64,000 bases of DNA, taken from positions 207,109 through 271,108 of the forward strand of contig JAFDVW010000018.1 in the NCBI GenBank assembly GCA_018268755.1, read 5' to 3'. The DNA comes from Acidobacteriota bacterium (GTDB taxonomy: Bacteria > Acidobacteriota > Terriglobia > Terriglobales > Acidobacteriaceae). The notes beneath the pieces were generated by a model. The model did not search any database. It was not told the DNA's origin and saw only the letters and a program-made list of their open reading frames with translations. The position numbers and the translations under genes were made by a program. This document shows positions 16,425 to 26,156 of the stretch, piece by piece (position 1 is the stretch's first letter; every line of letters starts with the position of its first letter).

Positions 16425-17548
16425 TTGGATTGTCCTTCCCACTCGCTGCCCGGCTGAATCACAATTTTCATGGATTCGGGTTGGGGATGGGCAGCCAGTC
16501 GCAAGGCCTCCACGCTGTCGGAAAGAGAAAAGCGGTGGCTAATGAGACGTTCGAGATCCATTTCCCGGCCCATCACAAATCGCACCGATTGCTCTTGCAG
16601 CTCAACGGAAGCGCTATACGACCCCAACAATGTTTTCTCATCCACGCACACTGCCGCGGGGTCGATCGTGGCTTCTCCCCTTACAGTTTGCGCGAACAAT
16701 AACACCCGGCCGCCGGGACGAGTTAAGTCCATAGCCGGCCGAATGAGACCGTTGCCACCCACCGCCACAATCACGGCGTCGGCGCCACGGCCCTCGGTCT
16801 GCTCCCGCACTGCCGCGACCACTGCGTCAGCACGCGAAGCGTCAATCACGTTCCCCAAGCCGAAGGTTTTAGATATTGTAAGCCTCTGCGGATACAAATC
16901 GGAAGTGATTACCTTTGCCCCAGTCCGCTGGGCCAGTATCGCAAGGATGATCCCTATGGGACCTTGACCGATCACCAAAACTGTCTCATCCGGTTGCAGG
17001 GCAAGGGTTTCAATCCCCTTCAGGCAGGTATTGACTGGCTCCACAAAGCAAGCCTGCGCGTAGGAGACCCCTTCGGGGATGCGTACCGTCCCCTGCCGGA
17101 CAATCCAATCCATCACCCGGACATACTCCGCAAAACCGCCGCCGGAAGGCTCAAATCCTGCCGTACAGCCCACTTTCTTATAGGTCTCGCACTGGGCGAA
17201 GGTCTTGTGGCGGCAGTAATAGCACTGGCCGCAGGGAATATGATGGAACACCATGACCCGGTCGCCCACCTGGTATTCGGTCACGCCCTTCCCGATGGCC
17301 GCCACCATGCCCGAAGTCTCGTGTCCGAAGATGCGAGGCACGGAATGGGAACCGGTGGCGATCTTCTTCAGATCGGTGCCGCAGATGCCGCAGGTATGGA
17401 CGCGCACCAGGATTTCCCCGGCTCCGATTTCCGGCACCGGCACGGTCTCCAGACGCACGTCATTCACGCCCCGATAGACCGCCGCCTTCATAGTTGCGGG
17501 AATCACATCCAGTTGGTCCGCTACCGCCGATTGTCGCCAAGTCGCCAT
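16421..17548 (-). CDS. Zinc-dependent medium-chain dehydrogenase in the hopanoid operon (first copy)
   Basis: A 375-residue protein. Zinc-site motifs are CGICGTDLKKI and FGHETSGMV; the structural-zinc cysteines are CGQCYYCRHKTFAQC; the cofactor motif is VIGQGPIGII. It is a sorbitol/threonine dehydrogenase-type MDR enzyme. An ATG 19 codons inside the frame (before KAAVYRGVNDVRLE) is where homology normally begins, so the true start could be later. It follows hpnG by 18 bases and is coupled to the next dehydrogenase. The two paralogues are divergent enough to suggest different substrates or a heteromer. Confidence 0.85.
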   Translation of the reverse strand: MATWRQSAVADQLDVIPATMKAAVYRGVNDVRLETVPVPEIGAGEILVRVHTCGICGTDLKKIATGSHSVPRIFGHETSGMVAAIGKGVTEYQVGDRVMVFHHIPCGQCYYCRHKTFAQCETYKKVGCTAGFEPSGGGFAEYVRVMDWIVRQGTVRIPEGVSYAQACFVEPVNTCLKGIETLALQPDETVLVIGQGPIGIILAILAQRTGAKVITSDLYPQRLTISKTFGLGNVIDASRADAVVAAVREQTEGRGADAVIVAVGGNGLIRPAMDLTRPGGRVLLFAQTVRGEATIDPAAVCVDEKTLLGSYSASVELQEQSVRFVMGREMDLERLISHRFSLSDSVEALRLAAHPQPESMKIVIQPGSEWEGQSK

Positions 17549-17566
17549 ATTCTTAAACTTAATGCT

Positions 17567-18253
17567 CTACTTCATGAAATCCTGTAAAGCTCCACAAAGC
17601 GCACAGGATGCCTTCCCACTGTTGCCTGCCAGCCGTATCGTGGCGCGCCACAGCCAGGGCCGCAACCCTACATACAGCATGAACCGGCCGGTTTGAAACT
17701 GCCCCTCCGGGCCGACAAAACTCTCACTGGCCGGCAGGCTGAAATCCGCCTCGTCGGAGATCGCTTTGCAGGCCGCAAAGGCCACACCGTGTACCTCGGC
17801 CCCTTGCGCCACGGCGGCCGCTTCCATATCGACGGCTTGCGCGCCATAGGCCGCCGCCAGCCGCGCCTTCTGCTCCGGGTCGGCGATGGCGTCATACGTC
17901 ACCAAAACCACCCCCGCCACGCCGTCACTCACCGCGCTGCGGCTGCCGCTGCCAGCATCGATCACAACAGACGGACGCAACACCTCTCCGACCTTCAGCT
18001 TGGCGTCCAACGCCCCGGCGAATCCGGCGGAAACCACCCGCTCCGGGCCATACAGACGGATGATCGCTTCCGTCGCCCGGCGGGCCGCTGCTGATCCGAT
18101 GCCACCACATACGGCGACGGTGCTCTCTTTTTCTGCCAGGCGTTCAAAGAAGCGAAACTGCCGCCCTTCGTACTCCCGCTGGCGGAGCGTCCAGCCCCTC
18201 ACCAGCGGCGCTACCTCCCGCTCCATTGCGGCGATAATCGCGACTTTGACCAA
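17567..18253 (-). CDS. hpnG: Adenosylhopane nucleosidase/phosphorylase HpnG
   Basis: A 228-residue protein of the purine nucleoside phosphorylase/MTA nucleosidase fold: VAIIAAMEREVAPLV at the start, CGGIGSAAARRATEA, SAGFAGAL, and the substrate-binding AVDMEAAAVAQGAEVHG. HpnG removes adenine from adenosylhopane, the product of HpnH, giving (phospho)ribosylhopane. The last 25 residues contain a C-ALC pair of unknown meaning. It lies 101 bases after hpnA; nothing regulatory is evident in that gap. Confidence 0.92.
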   Translation of the reverse strand: MVKVAIIAAMEREVAPLVRGWTLRQREYEGRQFRFFERLAEKESTVAVCGGIGSAAARRATEAIIRLYGPERVVSAGFAGALDAKLKVGEVLRPSVVIDAGSGSRSAVSDGVAGVVLVTYDAIADPEQKARLAAAYGAQAVDMEAAAVAQGAEVHGVAFAACKAISDEADFSLPASESFVGPEGQFQTGRFMLYVGLRPWLWRATIRLAGNSGKASCALCGALQDFMK

Positions 18254-18354
18254 GACAGCGAGTGTGCATCCTTCTGTGCAGCTTTCGTATCAGCTCTTCA
18301 ACTTACTTCAGGAACCCCGCAATCTTTCAGCGGTTCACGGACTTTCTTTAAGCA

Positions 18355-19344
18355 TTACTTGACATATCCGTGCCCCTGAAACCACTCCACCGCCCGCCGC
18401 AGGGCGTTCTCTACCGGGAGGATTTTCCATCCCAAATCGCGTTCGGCTTTGGCCGAGGTCACAAACATCTTCTTGCGCCCCATGCGCACCGCGTCAATTG
18501 TGGCGCGCGGTTCTTTGCCCAAAATCCGGCCGGTGACGACTTCATCGACCACGCCGGTGGCCAGCGCCATCACATACGGCACTTTGACCTTAGGCGAGGG
18601 CAGGCCGGTCAGGGCCCCCAACTTATCGAGAATCTGTTTCAGCGTCAGGTTCTCGCCGCCCAGAATGTAGCGTTCGCCGCTCTTCCCTTTTTCCAGGGCC
18701 AGGATATGGCCGCGGGCGCACTCGGTCGCATCCACCAGGTTCAGCCCCGTATCCACATAGGCCGGGAACTTCCTCTTCAGGAAGTCCACGATGATGCGCC
18801 CCGTGGGGGTGGGCTTGATGTCCTGTTCGCCGACCGGCGTGGTCGGGTTCACGATGACCACGTCCTGTCCGCTGCGCCCGGCCTCGAGCGCCACCTGCTC
18901 AGCCATAAATTTCGATCGCTTGTACGGCCCAATCATGTCGGCCAGGGAGACCGGAGAATTTTCATCCGCCGGCTGTCCGCTGGACGTAAACCCCATGGTG
19001 GCCACGCTGGAGGTGTACACCACCCGCCGCACCTGATTGCGGCGCGCGGCTTCCAGCAGGGCCCGCGTTCCTTCCACGTTGGCCCGGTACATCTCCTCCG
19101 GATCGCGCACCCACAGCCGGTAGTCGGCGGCGACGTGAAACACGGTGTCGCACCCGGCCATCGCCTTTTCCAACGATGCCGCATCGCGCAGATCGCCGAC
19201 TGCCCGATCCGCCGGAAGCGTTTCAATGTTGCGCAGGTCGCTGGTCGGGCGAACCAGCAGCCGCAAGGTCGCTCCCCGTTCGGCAAGAACACGGGCCACG
19301 TGGCTTCCCAAAAATCCGGTGGCGCCTGTGACAAAAGCCAGCAT
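18355..19344 (-). CDS. hpnA: Hopanoid-associated sugar epimerase/reductase HpnA
   Basis: A 329-residue extended short-chain dehydrogenase. The ATG at 19344 starts MLAFVTGATGFLGSHVARVL, the family N-terminus with the TGATGFLG cofactor motif; 14 extra codons upstream are rejected. The catalytic serine region is VYTSSVATMG and the YxxxK pair is in GPYKRSKFMAEQ. HpnA is conserved in hopanoid clusters; its reaction is not firmly established. The start codon abuts one arm of a 10-bp inverted repeat (19344-19409) that may affect translation. Confidence 0.9.
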   Translation of the reverse strand: MLAFVTGATGFLGSHVARVLAERGATLRLLVRPTSDLRNIETLPADRAVGDLRDAASLEKAMAGCDTVFHVAADYRLWVRDPEEMYRANVEGTRALLEAARRNQVRRVVYTSSVATMGFTSSGQPADENSPVSLADMIGPYKRSKFMAEQVALEAGRSGQDVVIVNPTTPVGEQDIKPTPTGRIIVDFLKRKFPAYVDTGLNLVDATECARGHILALEKGKSGERYILGGENLTLKQILDKLGALTGLPSPKVKVPYVMALATGVVDEVVTGRILGKEPRATIDAVRMGRKKMFVTSAKAERDLGWKILPVENALRRAVEWFQGHGYVK

Positions 19345-19409
19345 TTGGTCGTTAGCCTTTAGTCGTTCGTCGTTGGCCGAAACCACTCACCGAGCGGCGA
19401 ACGACCAAA
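19344..19409. repeat. Inverted repeat overlapping the hpnA start
   Basis: TTTGGTCGTT (19344-19353) and AACGACCAAA (19400-19409) are perfect 10-bp inverted arms. Between them lie GTCGTT-like units (TTTAGTCGTTCGTCGTTGG). In the minus-strand mRNA the 3' arm runs into the A of the hpnA ATG. Confidence 0.75.
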
Positions 19410-19421
19410 GACCGAGGACAG

Positions 19422-19858
19422 CTATTCCAGGCTCTCCGGCTCAATCGAAATATTTGTCTCCCCGGCCGCTTTCTTTTCCCAGTACTGGCGCACCCAGTTT
19501 TCCCAACTCTTGCCCGCTGCCATGTCCCGGCCGGTAAAGGCCAGGGCGGCAATCTCGGCATAGCGGACGGAGGTCTTTCCCCCGCCGTTTTTAGGCAGCA
19601 GGCGCACCAGGGAATCTTCCAGCGAAGCCCCGCTGCGGCGGTCGAAGATATAACCTTCCACGGTCGTGCCGTCTTTGCGGGTGATCAGCACATCGCCGCG
19701 ATAGTCAAAAGCCTGTTCCAGGGCGGCACGCAATTCCTCGGGCGATGCCAACTCAGGGACCCAGCCCTCGAGTTGCTGCCGGGCGGTACCGGCGGCGACT
19801 TCCAAATGGTCGGGATGGGCAGCCGGGCTTTCGGGAGCGCGCACTGCTTCGCGGCCGC

Positions 19859-19862
<4 letters not shown>
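19422..19862 (-). CDS. Conserved-looking protein of unknown function in the hopanoid operon
   Basis: A 146-residue soluble protein without signal peptide or membrane segment. The central part (ALEQAFDYRGDVLITRKDGT, then VEGYIFDRRSGA) is beta-rich and reads like a small barrel; the C-terminal part (TSVRYAEIAALAFTGRDMAAGKSWENWVRQYWEKK) is helical and rich in tryptophan. I do not recognise the family. Its ATG overlaps the hpnH stop by four bases, so it is translationally coupled to the adenosylhopene synthase. That position suggests a partner or stability factor for HpnH, which is inference. Confidence 0.75.
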
Positions 19863-20980
<1,118 letters not shown>

Positions 20981-21021
20981 CGTTTCGTTCTCCTCGTCGC
21001 TAAATCAGCACTTAGCAATTG

Positions 21022-21077
21022 GCACTTAGCATTTAGCAATAGCAACCGTTTGCAGCCAAATGCTAATTGCCAAGTGC
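21022..21077. repeat. AT-rich imperfect inverted repeat between shc and hpnH
   Basis: GCACTTAGCATTTAGCA (21022-21038) pairs with TGCTAATTGCCAAGTGC (21061-21077) at 15 of 17 positions. Related GCACTTAGCA/GCTAAATGCC words fill the whole 118-base gap. This composition is quite unlike the GC-rich genes on both sides. It may be an mRNA processing or attenuation element between shc and hpnH, or a member of an intergenic repeat family. Confidence 0.7.
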
Positions 21078-21098
21078 TAAATGCCAAATGCTTCTTTC

Positions 21099-23060
21099 CT
21101 ACTTCGCGGCCATGACTTTGGCGTAGCTGGTCAGGGCAATCAGCGGAAAGTACTGCCGGTACATGTGGTACATCAGATAAAACACGCGGGGAAAGCCCGT
21201 CCCGGTGTAATGCGGCTCGTCCCAGGATCCGTCCTTCTTCTGCGTGCGCAACAGATAAGCAATGCCTTTGGCCACGCAGTCACTGCGCGTATCATTCGCC
21301 GCCAGCAGTCCCATGATGGCCCAGGCGGTCTGCGACGGCGTACTCGGCCCCACGCCCTTCTGGCTGGCGTCGTCATAGGAAAGGCACGACTCACCCCAGC
21401 CGCCATCCGGGTTCTGCACCATGCGCAGCCACTCGGCGGCCTGCTGCACAAAAGGCTCGTGCTCATCCACGCCCACCGCTTCCAGCCCTCGCAAGACCAG
21501 GGACGTGCCGTAGATGTAGTTCACGCCCCAGCGGCCAAACCACGCGCCATCCGGCTCTTGCTCCTTGCGGATGAATTCAATGGCGTGCTTCACCGCGGGA
21601 TGGCTCTTGTCGTATCCGTAGGTGGCCAGCATCTCGAGAATGCGCCCCGTGATGTCGACCGTGGCCGGATCGAGCATGGCATTGTGGTCGGCGAAGGGCA
21701 CATATTGAAACACCATGCGGTCGTTGTTCTTGTCGAATGACGCCCAGCCGCCGTTGCGGCATTGCATGGAAAGGATCCAGTCAATGGCGCGCTGCACGGA
21801 TTCATGCTGATAACGTCCGTTGGGGTGCTCGGCATGGCTCAGCGCCAGGCAGACCATGGCGCTGTCATCCACATCGGGATAGAACTCATTGTTGAACTCG
21901 AAGTACCACCCGCCCGGCTGGCCCTTCTTGTTCTTCACCTTCCAGTCCCCCGGAGTGCGCACCTGCTTTTGCAGGATCCAGTCGGCGCACTTGACCAGGC
22001 GGGGATCGTTGGTGGGAACTCCACTCTCGCCCAGGGCAAACAAGGCATAGGCGGTGTCCCATACCGGCGACTTGCAGGGCTGCATGCGGAAGGTATCGCC
22101 TTCCTCGATGCCCAGCTTTTCGAACTCGTCGAGAGCGCGAATCACCTGCGGATCATCCAGGGAATAGCCCAGGCAGCGCATGGCCACAATCGAGTTCACG
22201 ATGGAAGGGTAGATTCCGCCCAGGCCGTCGCTCATCTCAAAGCGTTCCAGCATCCATTGCTCCGCCTTGCGCAGGGCAACGGAACGCAAGGGGCGGATAT
22301 GCACCGCTTCAAACCAATGCGTGATGCGGTCCAGGCAGAGGAAGAAATTCCGCCAGGAAATCAGCTTGTCGGCCCAGCGCAGGCGCAGCTTCGATTTTTC
22401 CCGCCCGCCCACGAAAAGTTCCTCGATCCCCATTTCATCAGGGATTTTGCGGAAGGGCTTTTTGGCGTAGCAGATGGAAAGCGGCACCAGGATGGCCCGC
22501 GACCAGGAAGAAATCTCGTAAATATTGAACCAGAACCAGTTGGGGAAAAGCACGATCTCCGGGGGAATGGCCGGCACCGCGTCGTAATCGTACTGCCCCA
22601 GAAAGCACAGATAGATCTTAGTAAAGGTATTGACCTGGGTGACGCCGCCCATCTCCAGGATCTTTTTGCGGGCACGCTCCAACGCGGGATGGTCGGGCTT
22701 ATAGCCCACCAGTTTCAGGGCGAAGTAGGCCTTCACGCAGGCGCTGATATTCGCCGGCCCCCCGGGGTAAATACCCCACCCTCCATCTTCATTCTGGTGC
22801 TGCAGAATGTAATTGGCGGCCTTGCGGAAACGCTCCGGATTTCCCGTCCCCAGCAAGGTGTGGACCAGGATGTAATCGGACTCCAGGGTGGTATCGGCTT
22901 CCAGCTCGCCGCACCAGTAGCCTTCTTCATGCTGTTGAGAGAACAGGAACTGGCGAGCGCCATCGACAGCGGCAGCGACCCGACTGGAGAGATCATCAAT
23001 CTTGCCAAAGCGCAACTGCGGCGCTGTAGCCGTACGTGCAGCAGGGGAGGCTTCCGGCAT
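21099..23060 (-). CDS. shc: Squalene-hopene cyclase
   Basis: Encodes 653 residues, the normal length for the family. The catalytic DXDD motif is DVDD at residues 396-399, which protonates squalene. Several QW repeats are present, for example QHQNEDGGWGIYPG, QCRNGGWASFDKNN, QNPDGGWGESCLSY and QKKDGSWDEPHYTG. Shc is a monotopic membrane enzyme that makes hopene/hopanol from squalene. It starts 6 bases after ispH, which ties the last isoprenoid-precursor step to hopanoid synthesis in one transcript. Confidence 0.97.
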   Translation of the reverse strand: MPEASPAARTATAPQLRFGKIDDLSSRVAAAVDGARQFLFSQQHEEGYWCGELEADTTLESDYILVHTLLGTGNPERFRKAANYILQHQNEDGGWGIYPGGPANISACVKAYFALKLVGYKPDHPALERARKKILEMGGVTQVNTFTKIYLCFLGQYDYDAVPAIPPEIVLFPNWFWFNIYEISSWSRAILVPLSICYAKKPFRKIPDEMGIEELFVGGREKSKLRLRWADKLISWRNFFLCLDRITHWFEAVHIRPLRSVALRKAEQWMLERFEMSDGLGGIYPSIVNSIVAMRCLGYSLDDPQVIRALDEFEKLGIEEGDTFRMQPCKSPVWDTAYALFALGESGVPTNDPRLVKCADWILQKQVRTPGDWKVKNKKGQPGGWYFEFNNEFYPDVDDSAMVCLALSHAEHPNGRYQHESVQRAIDWILSMQCRNGGWASFDKNNDRMVFQYVPFADHNAMLDPATVDITGRILEMLATYGYDKSHPAVKHAIEFIRKEQEPDGAWFGRWGVNYIYGTSLVLRGLEAVGVDEHEPFVQQAAEWLRMVQNPDGGWGESCLSYDDASQKGVGPSTPSQTAWAIMGLLAANDTRSDCVAKGIAYLLRTQKKDGSWDEPHYTGTGFPRVFYLMYHMYRQYFPLIALTSYAKVMAAK

Positions 23061-23066
23061 AATTTA

Positions 23067-24044
23067 TCAGTCAGCCGTAGCGGCACTGGGTGCAGCCGCG
23101 ATTGCTTCCACAATCTCCGGCGGCAAACCAAAGCGCACGTTTTCCGGCATGACTTCCAACTCCTTCACATTTCCGTATCCCTTGGCCGCGAGGAACTCAA
23201 CCACTTCCTGCACCAGGTGTTCCGGGGCCGAGGCGCCGGCGGTGAGCGCGATGGTCTTCGCGTTCTCCAGCCACTCCGGCTTGATATTGCGGTAATTGTC
23301 AATTAGATGCGAGCTCGTGCCCAAATTACGCGCAACTTCTACTAAACGGTTGGAATTAGAGCTATTGTCGGACCCGACGACCAACACTAAATCTGCATCA
23401 GAAGCAATTTGCTTAACCGCAACTTGCCTGTTTTCCGTGGCATAGCAGATATCCTGTGCCGCCGGACCGGTGATATTCGGGAAGCGCTGGCGCAGTGCCG
23501 CGATGATGTCCTTGGTTTCATCCAGGCTCAGCGTGGTCTGCGTCAGATAAGCCACCCGGTCGGGGTCGGGGACGGTCAGTCCGTCAACCTCTTCCGGCGA
23601 TCCCACCACTTGCGTCACAATCGGGGCCTCCCCCAAAGTCCCGATCACTTCGTCGTGGTCTCGATGGCCAATCAGAATCAGCGAATACCCTTCCCGGGCA
23701 AACTTCACCGCCTCCACGTGGACCTTGGTCACCAGCGGGCAGGTAGCATCAATCACCCGCAGATTGCGCGTCTTGCTGGCGTCCCGTACTTCCGGAGAAA
23801 CGCCGTGGGCGCTGTAGATGACCCGCTCCCCGGAAGGGACCTCATCCACGCTGTCCACGAAGATCGCCCCTTTGGCTTGCAGGTCTTCGACCACGAAGCG
23901 ATTGTGGACGATTTCCTTGCGGACGTAGATGGGCGGGCCAAAAGCCTCCAGAGCAATCCGGACGATATCGATCGCCCGCACCACCCCGGCGCAAAATCCC
24001 CGCGGTTTCAACAAAAGTAGTGTTTTGCCGTTGCTATTAGGCAC
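23067..24044 (-). CDS. ispH: 4-hydroxy-3-methylbut-2-enyl diphosphate reductase
   Basis: IspH is the last enzyme of the MEP pathway, making IPP and DMAPP. I use the GTG at 24044, giving 325 residues, because AAAAGGAC stands 8 bases before it; the frame stays open to a GTG at 24068. The 4Fe-4S cysteines are Cys18 (RGFCAGV), Cys102 (DATCPLV) and Cys200 (DICYATENRQ), with the catalytic region YSAHGVSPEV. It is the first gene of the hopanoid operon. The promoter and an inverted repeat lie just upstream. Confidence 0.95.
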   Translation of the reverse strand: MPNSNGKTLLLLKPRGFCAGVVRAIDIVRIALEAFGPPIYVRKEIVHNRFVVEDLQAKGAIFVDSVDEVPSGERVIYSAHGVSPEVRDASKTRNLRVIDATCPLVTKVHVEAVKFAREGYSLILIGHRDHDEVIGTLGEAPIVTQVVGSPEEVDGLTVPDPDRVAYLTQTTLSLDETKDIIAALRQRFPNITGPAAQDICYATENRQVAVKQIASDADLVLVVGSDNSSNSNRLVEVARNLGTSSHLIDNYRNIKPEWLENAKTIALTAGASAPEHLVQEVVEFLAAKGYGNVKELEVMPENVRFGLPPEIVEAIAAAPSAATAD

Positions 24045-24055
24045 GGTGAAAGTCC

Positions 24056-24094
24056 TTTTAGGGTACACAATTCCACTATGGATTTACCCTAAAA
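24056..24094. promoter_or_regulatory. Inverted repeat at the start of the ispH-hopanoid operon
   Basis: Perfect 10-bp arms TTTTAGGGTA (24056-24065) and TACCCTAAAA (24085-24094), 19 bases apart. One arm covers the predicted transcription start and the edge of the minus-10; the other covers the AAAAGG ribosome site region. A third partial copy (CCTAAAAGTACC) lies between minus-10 and minus-35. The arrangement fits a repressor operator. Confidence 0.55.
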
Positions 24095-24121
24095 TTATCC
24101 TAAAAGTACCCCTTTGGTCAA
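24094..24121 (-). promoter_or_regulatory. Sigma-70-type promoter of the ispH-hopanoid operon
   Basis: On the minus strand TTGACC (24121-24116) and GATAAT (24099-24094) are 16 bases apart. The predicted start is near 24087, about 43 bases before the ispH GTG. Confidence 0.65.
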
Positions 24122-24192
24122 TGTAACTCACGGAAACTCAGTGGATTAGCAGGGATTGGGGATTTCGTGCAGCGAACGGGAATGAGCTTCCC

Positions 24193-25881
24193 CTACCCGT
24201 TGGCCTTGATCATCTGCTCGGCGTGCTTCAGGGAGGTCTCGGTCAGTTTGGCGCCGCTGAGCATGCGGGCCACCTCCTCGGTGCGTTCCTCCCCGGTAAT
24301 GGGCCGTATGCTGGTTTTGGTGCGGTTGGCCGCCTGCTTCTTCTCGATCACATAGTGATGGTCGGCAAAGGTGGCGATCTGCGGCAGGTGGGTGACGCAA
24401 AGCACCTGATTGGCCCGCGACAGGGCCTTGAGCTTCTTCCCCACCGCCTCCGCCGCCCGCCCGCCAATGCCGGTATCGATTTCGTCGAAGACCAGCGTGC
24501 GCTGGGCGCCGCTGCGCTTCCTCGCCGTCCCGGTTTCGACACTGGCCTTCAGCGCCAGCATGACGCGGGACAGCTCGCCGCCCGAGGCGATTTGTTCCAG
24601 CGGCCGCATAGGTTCGCCCGGGTTGGTGGCGATCAGATATAGCACTTGATCAAAACCTTCGGCGGTCCAGTTCCCTTCCTCGTCGGTTCCGCTGACTTCG
24701 ATATGGAACTTCGAACGCATGGCCAGGTCATTGATCTCGGCCTCGACCAGCTTTTCCAGCTTGCGCGCCGCCTCGTAGCGTTTCTTGGAGACTGTCCGCG
24801 CGGCCTGCAGATAGACTTCCGCGGCCTGCGCCAACTCCTGCCGCAGCTGGCGCAGGACCTCATCTTTATTCTCCATCTCGGAAAGCTTGCGGCTGGTCTC
24901 TTCCCCGTACCGGATCACATCGTCCAGCCCCGGGCCGTACTTGCGCTTCAGGCGGTCGATGGCGGCCAGCCGGTCCTCGACTTTGGCCAGATGCTCCGGC
25001 GAGGCTTCGATACCGCCGGCATAATCGCGCAAGGTGGCCCCCACGTCCTCCACGCTGATGCGGGCGGTTTCGAGCGCGGCCAGCGCTTCCTGGAATCGCG
25101 GCTCATAGCGCGCCAGCTCTTCCACCTGCTTCTGCGCCAAGCGCAAGGTGGCTGAGGTCGAATTGCCTCCCTCATAAAGAAGATCGAAGGCGTTCATGGC
25201 CGAGGTGTAGATTTTTTCGGCATTGGCAAGCACGCGCTTTTCCGTCTCCAGTCGCTCGTCTTCTCCCGGCTGCAGCTTTACTTCTTCGATCTCGCGTTTC
25301 TGAAAAACCCATAAATCGAGCAGCCGCAGGCGGTCCTGCTCGTCGCGCTGCAACTCCTCGATGCGCGTCGCAATTTCCTTCCAGCCGGCAAAGGCCGCCC
25401 GCACCGGATCGGCCTGCACCCCGGCGTACGCATCCAGCAGGGCCAGCCGCGAGGGGCCATCGAAGGAGAGCAATGATTCATTCTGGGCGTGGATATTGGC
25501 GAGATACGGGGCAAGCTGCTTCAGCACGGAAACCGTGGCCGGCTGGTTGTTGATGAAGACCCGCCCCTTGCCTCCGGAGGCGATCTCGCGGCGCAGGATC
25601 AGGGGCTCTTCTTCCTCGTCGATGCCATTGTCCTCGAGAATGCGCGACACCGTCTTTTCCGCCCCGCCCTCCACTTCAAAGACCGCCGCCACCACCGCCT
25701 TCTCGCTTCCGGTGCGGATCACGTCGCTGGAAGCTTTTTCTCCCAGCAGCAGGGCCAGCGCATCAATGAGGATGGATTTCCCCGCCCCGGTTTCCCCGGT
25801 CAGCAGGTTGAGACCGGACGCGAACTCCACCGCCACGTTGTCGATGACCGCGTAGTTCTCAAGGCGCAGTTCGAGGAGCAC
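24193..25881 (-). CDS. recN: DNA repair ATPase RecN
   Basis: An SMC-like protein for double-strand break repair. The GTG at 25881 gives 562 residues, near the usual ~555, with AGGA six bases upstream; ATGs at 25974 and 25914 would add residues not typical of the family. Walker A is LLTGETGAGKSIL; the ABC signature region is IASGGELSRVMLALK; Walker B is LVFDEIDTGIGG. Between them lies a long coiled-coil stretch of about 300 residues. It stands alone, and its stop faces the ispH promoter region. Confidence 0.95.
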   Translation of the reverse strand: MLLELRLENYAVIDNVAVEFASGLNLLTGETGAGKSILIDALALLLGEKASSDVIRTGSEKAVVAAVFEVEGGAEKTVSRILEDNGIDEEEEPLILRREIASGGKGRVFINNQPATVSVLKQLAPYLANIHAQNESLLSFDGPSRLALLDAYAGVQADPVRAAFAGWKEIATRIEELQRDEQDRLRLLDLWVFQKREIEEVKLQPGEDERLETEKRVLANAEKIYTSAMNAFDLLYEGGNSTSATLRLAQKQVEELARYEPRFQEALAALETARISVEDVGATLRDYAGGIEASPEHLAKVEDRLAAIDRLKRKYGPGLDDVIRYGEETSRKLSEMENKDEVLRQLRQELAQAAEVYLQAARTVSKKRYEAARKLEKLVEAEINDLAMRSKFHIEVSGTDEEGNWTAEGFDQVLYLIATNPGEPMRPLEQIASGGELSRVMLALKASVETGTARKRSGAQRTLVFDEIDTGIGGRAAEAVGKKLKALSRANQVLCVTHLPQIATFADHHYVIEKKQAANRTKTSIRPITGEERTEEVARMLSGAKLTETSLKHAEQMIKANG

Positions 25882-26063
25882 AGAATGTCCTGGATACGAA
25901 GTTGAGCGCAGCATAGCACGAAACGGAAAAAAAGAATGCAGAGACATGCCTTCGGCCCGGCCCTCTCCCGGCACAGGACCGCCGGAGACGGGGGCGGGGC
26001 GGGGCCTTCGTGGATCTGGGCCTTGCTCTGGGGATAAAATTCAGCTATTGTGATTCTTCATCA

Positions 26064-26156
26064 TGAACCGAATTCAGTACCTCCCGCGAATTAGCTCCCG
26101 AGTTACCGTACGAGTATCTGTACCTCTGTCCGGTGGGGGGGCTACCGCGAGCTAGT
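26064..26156 (+). CDS. ilv leader peptide (attenuator control peptide, 30 aa)
   Basis: This 30-codon frame starts with ATG at 26064 and ends with TAG at 26154. Branched-chain residues make up 8 of 30 (Ile4, Leu7, Ile10, Val14, Val16, Val18, Val20, Leu22), clustered in VTVRVSVPL. Three of the four valine codons are GTA, a codon that is scarce in the GC-rich genes around it, and CGA also recurs. The peptide ends 97 bases before ilvB and immediately precedes the terminator/antiterminator pair, the arrangement known from enterobacterial ilvBN and ilvGMEDA operons. It should stall ribosomes when charged tRNA-Val (or Ile/Leu) is low. Confidence 0.8.

Noticed and set aside
24056..24094. RNA hairpin sequestering the ispH ribosome site
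   Set aside because: The predicted transcript starts within one arm, so most of that arm would be missing from the RNA; a DNA operator fits better.
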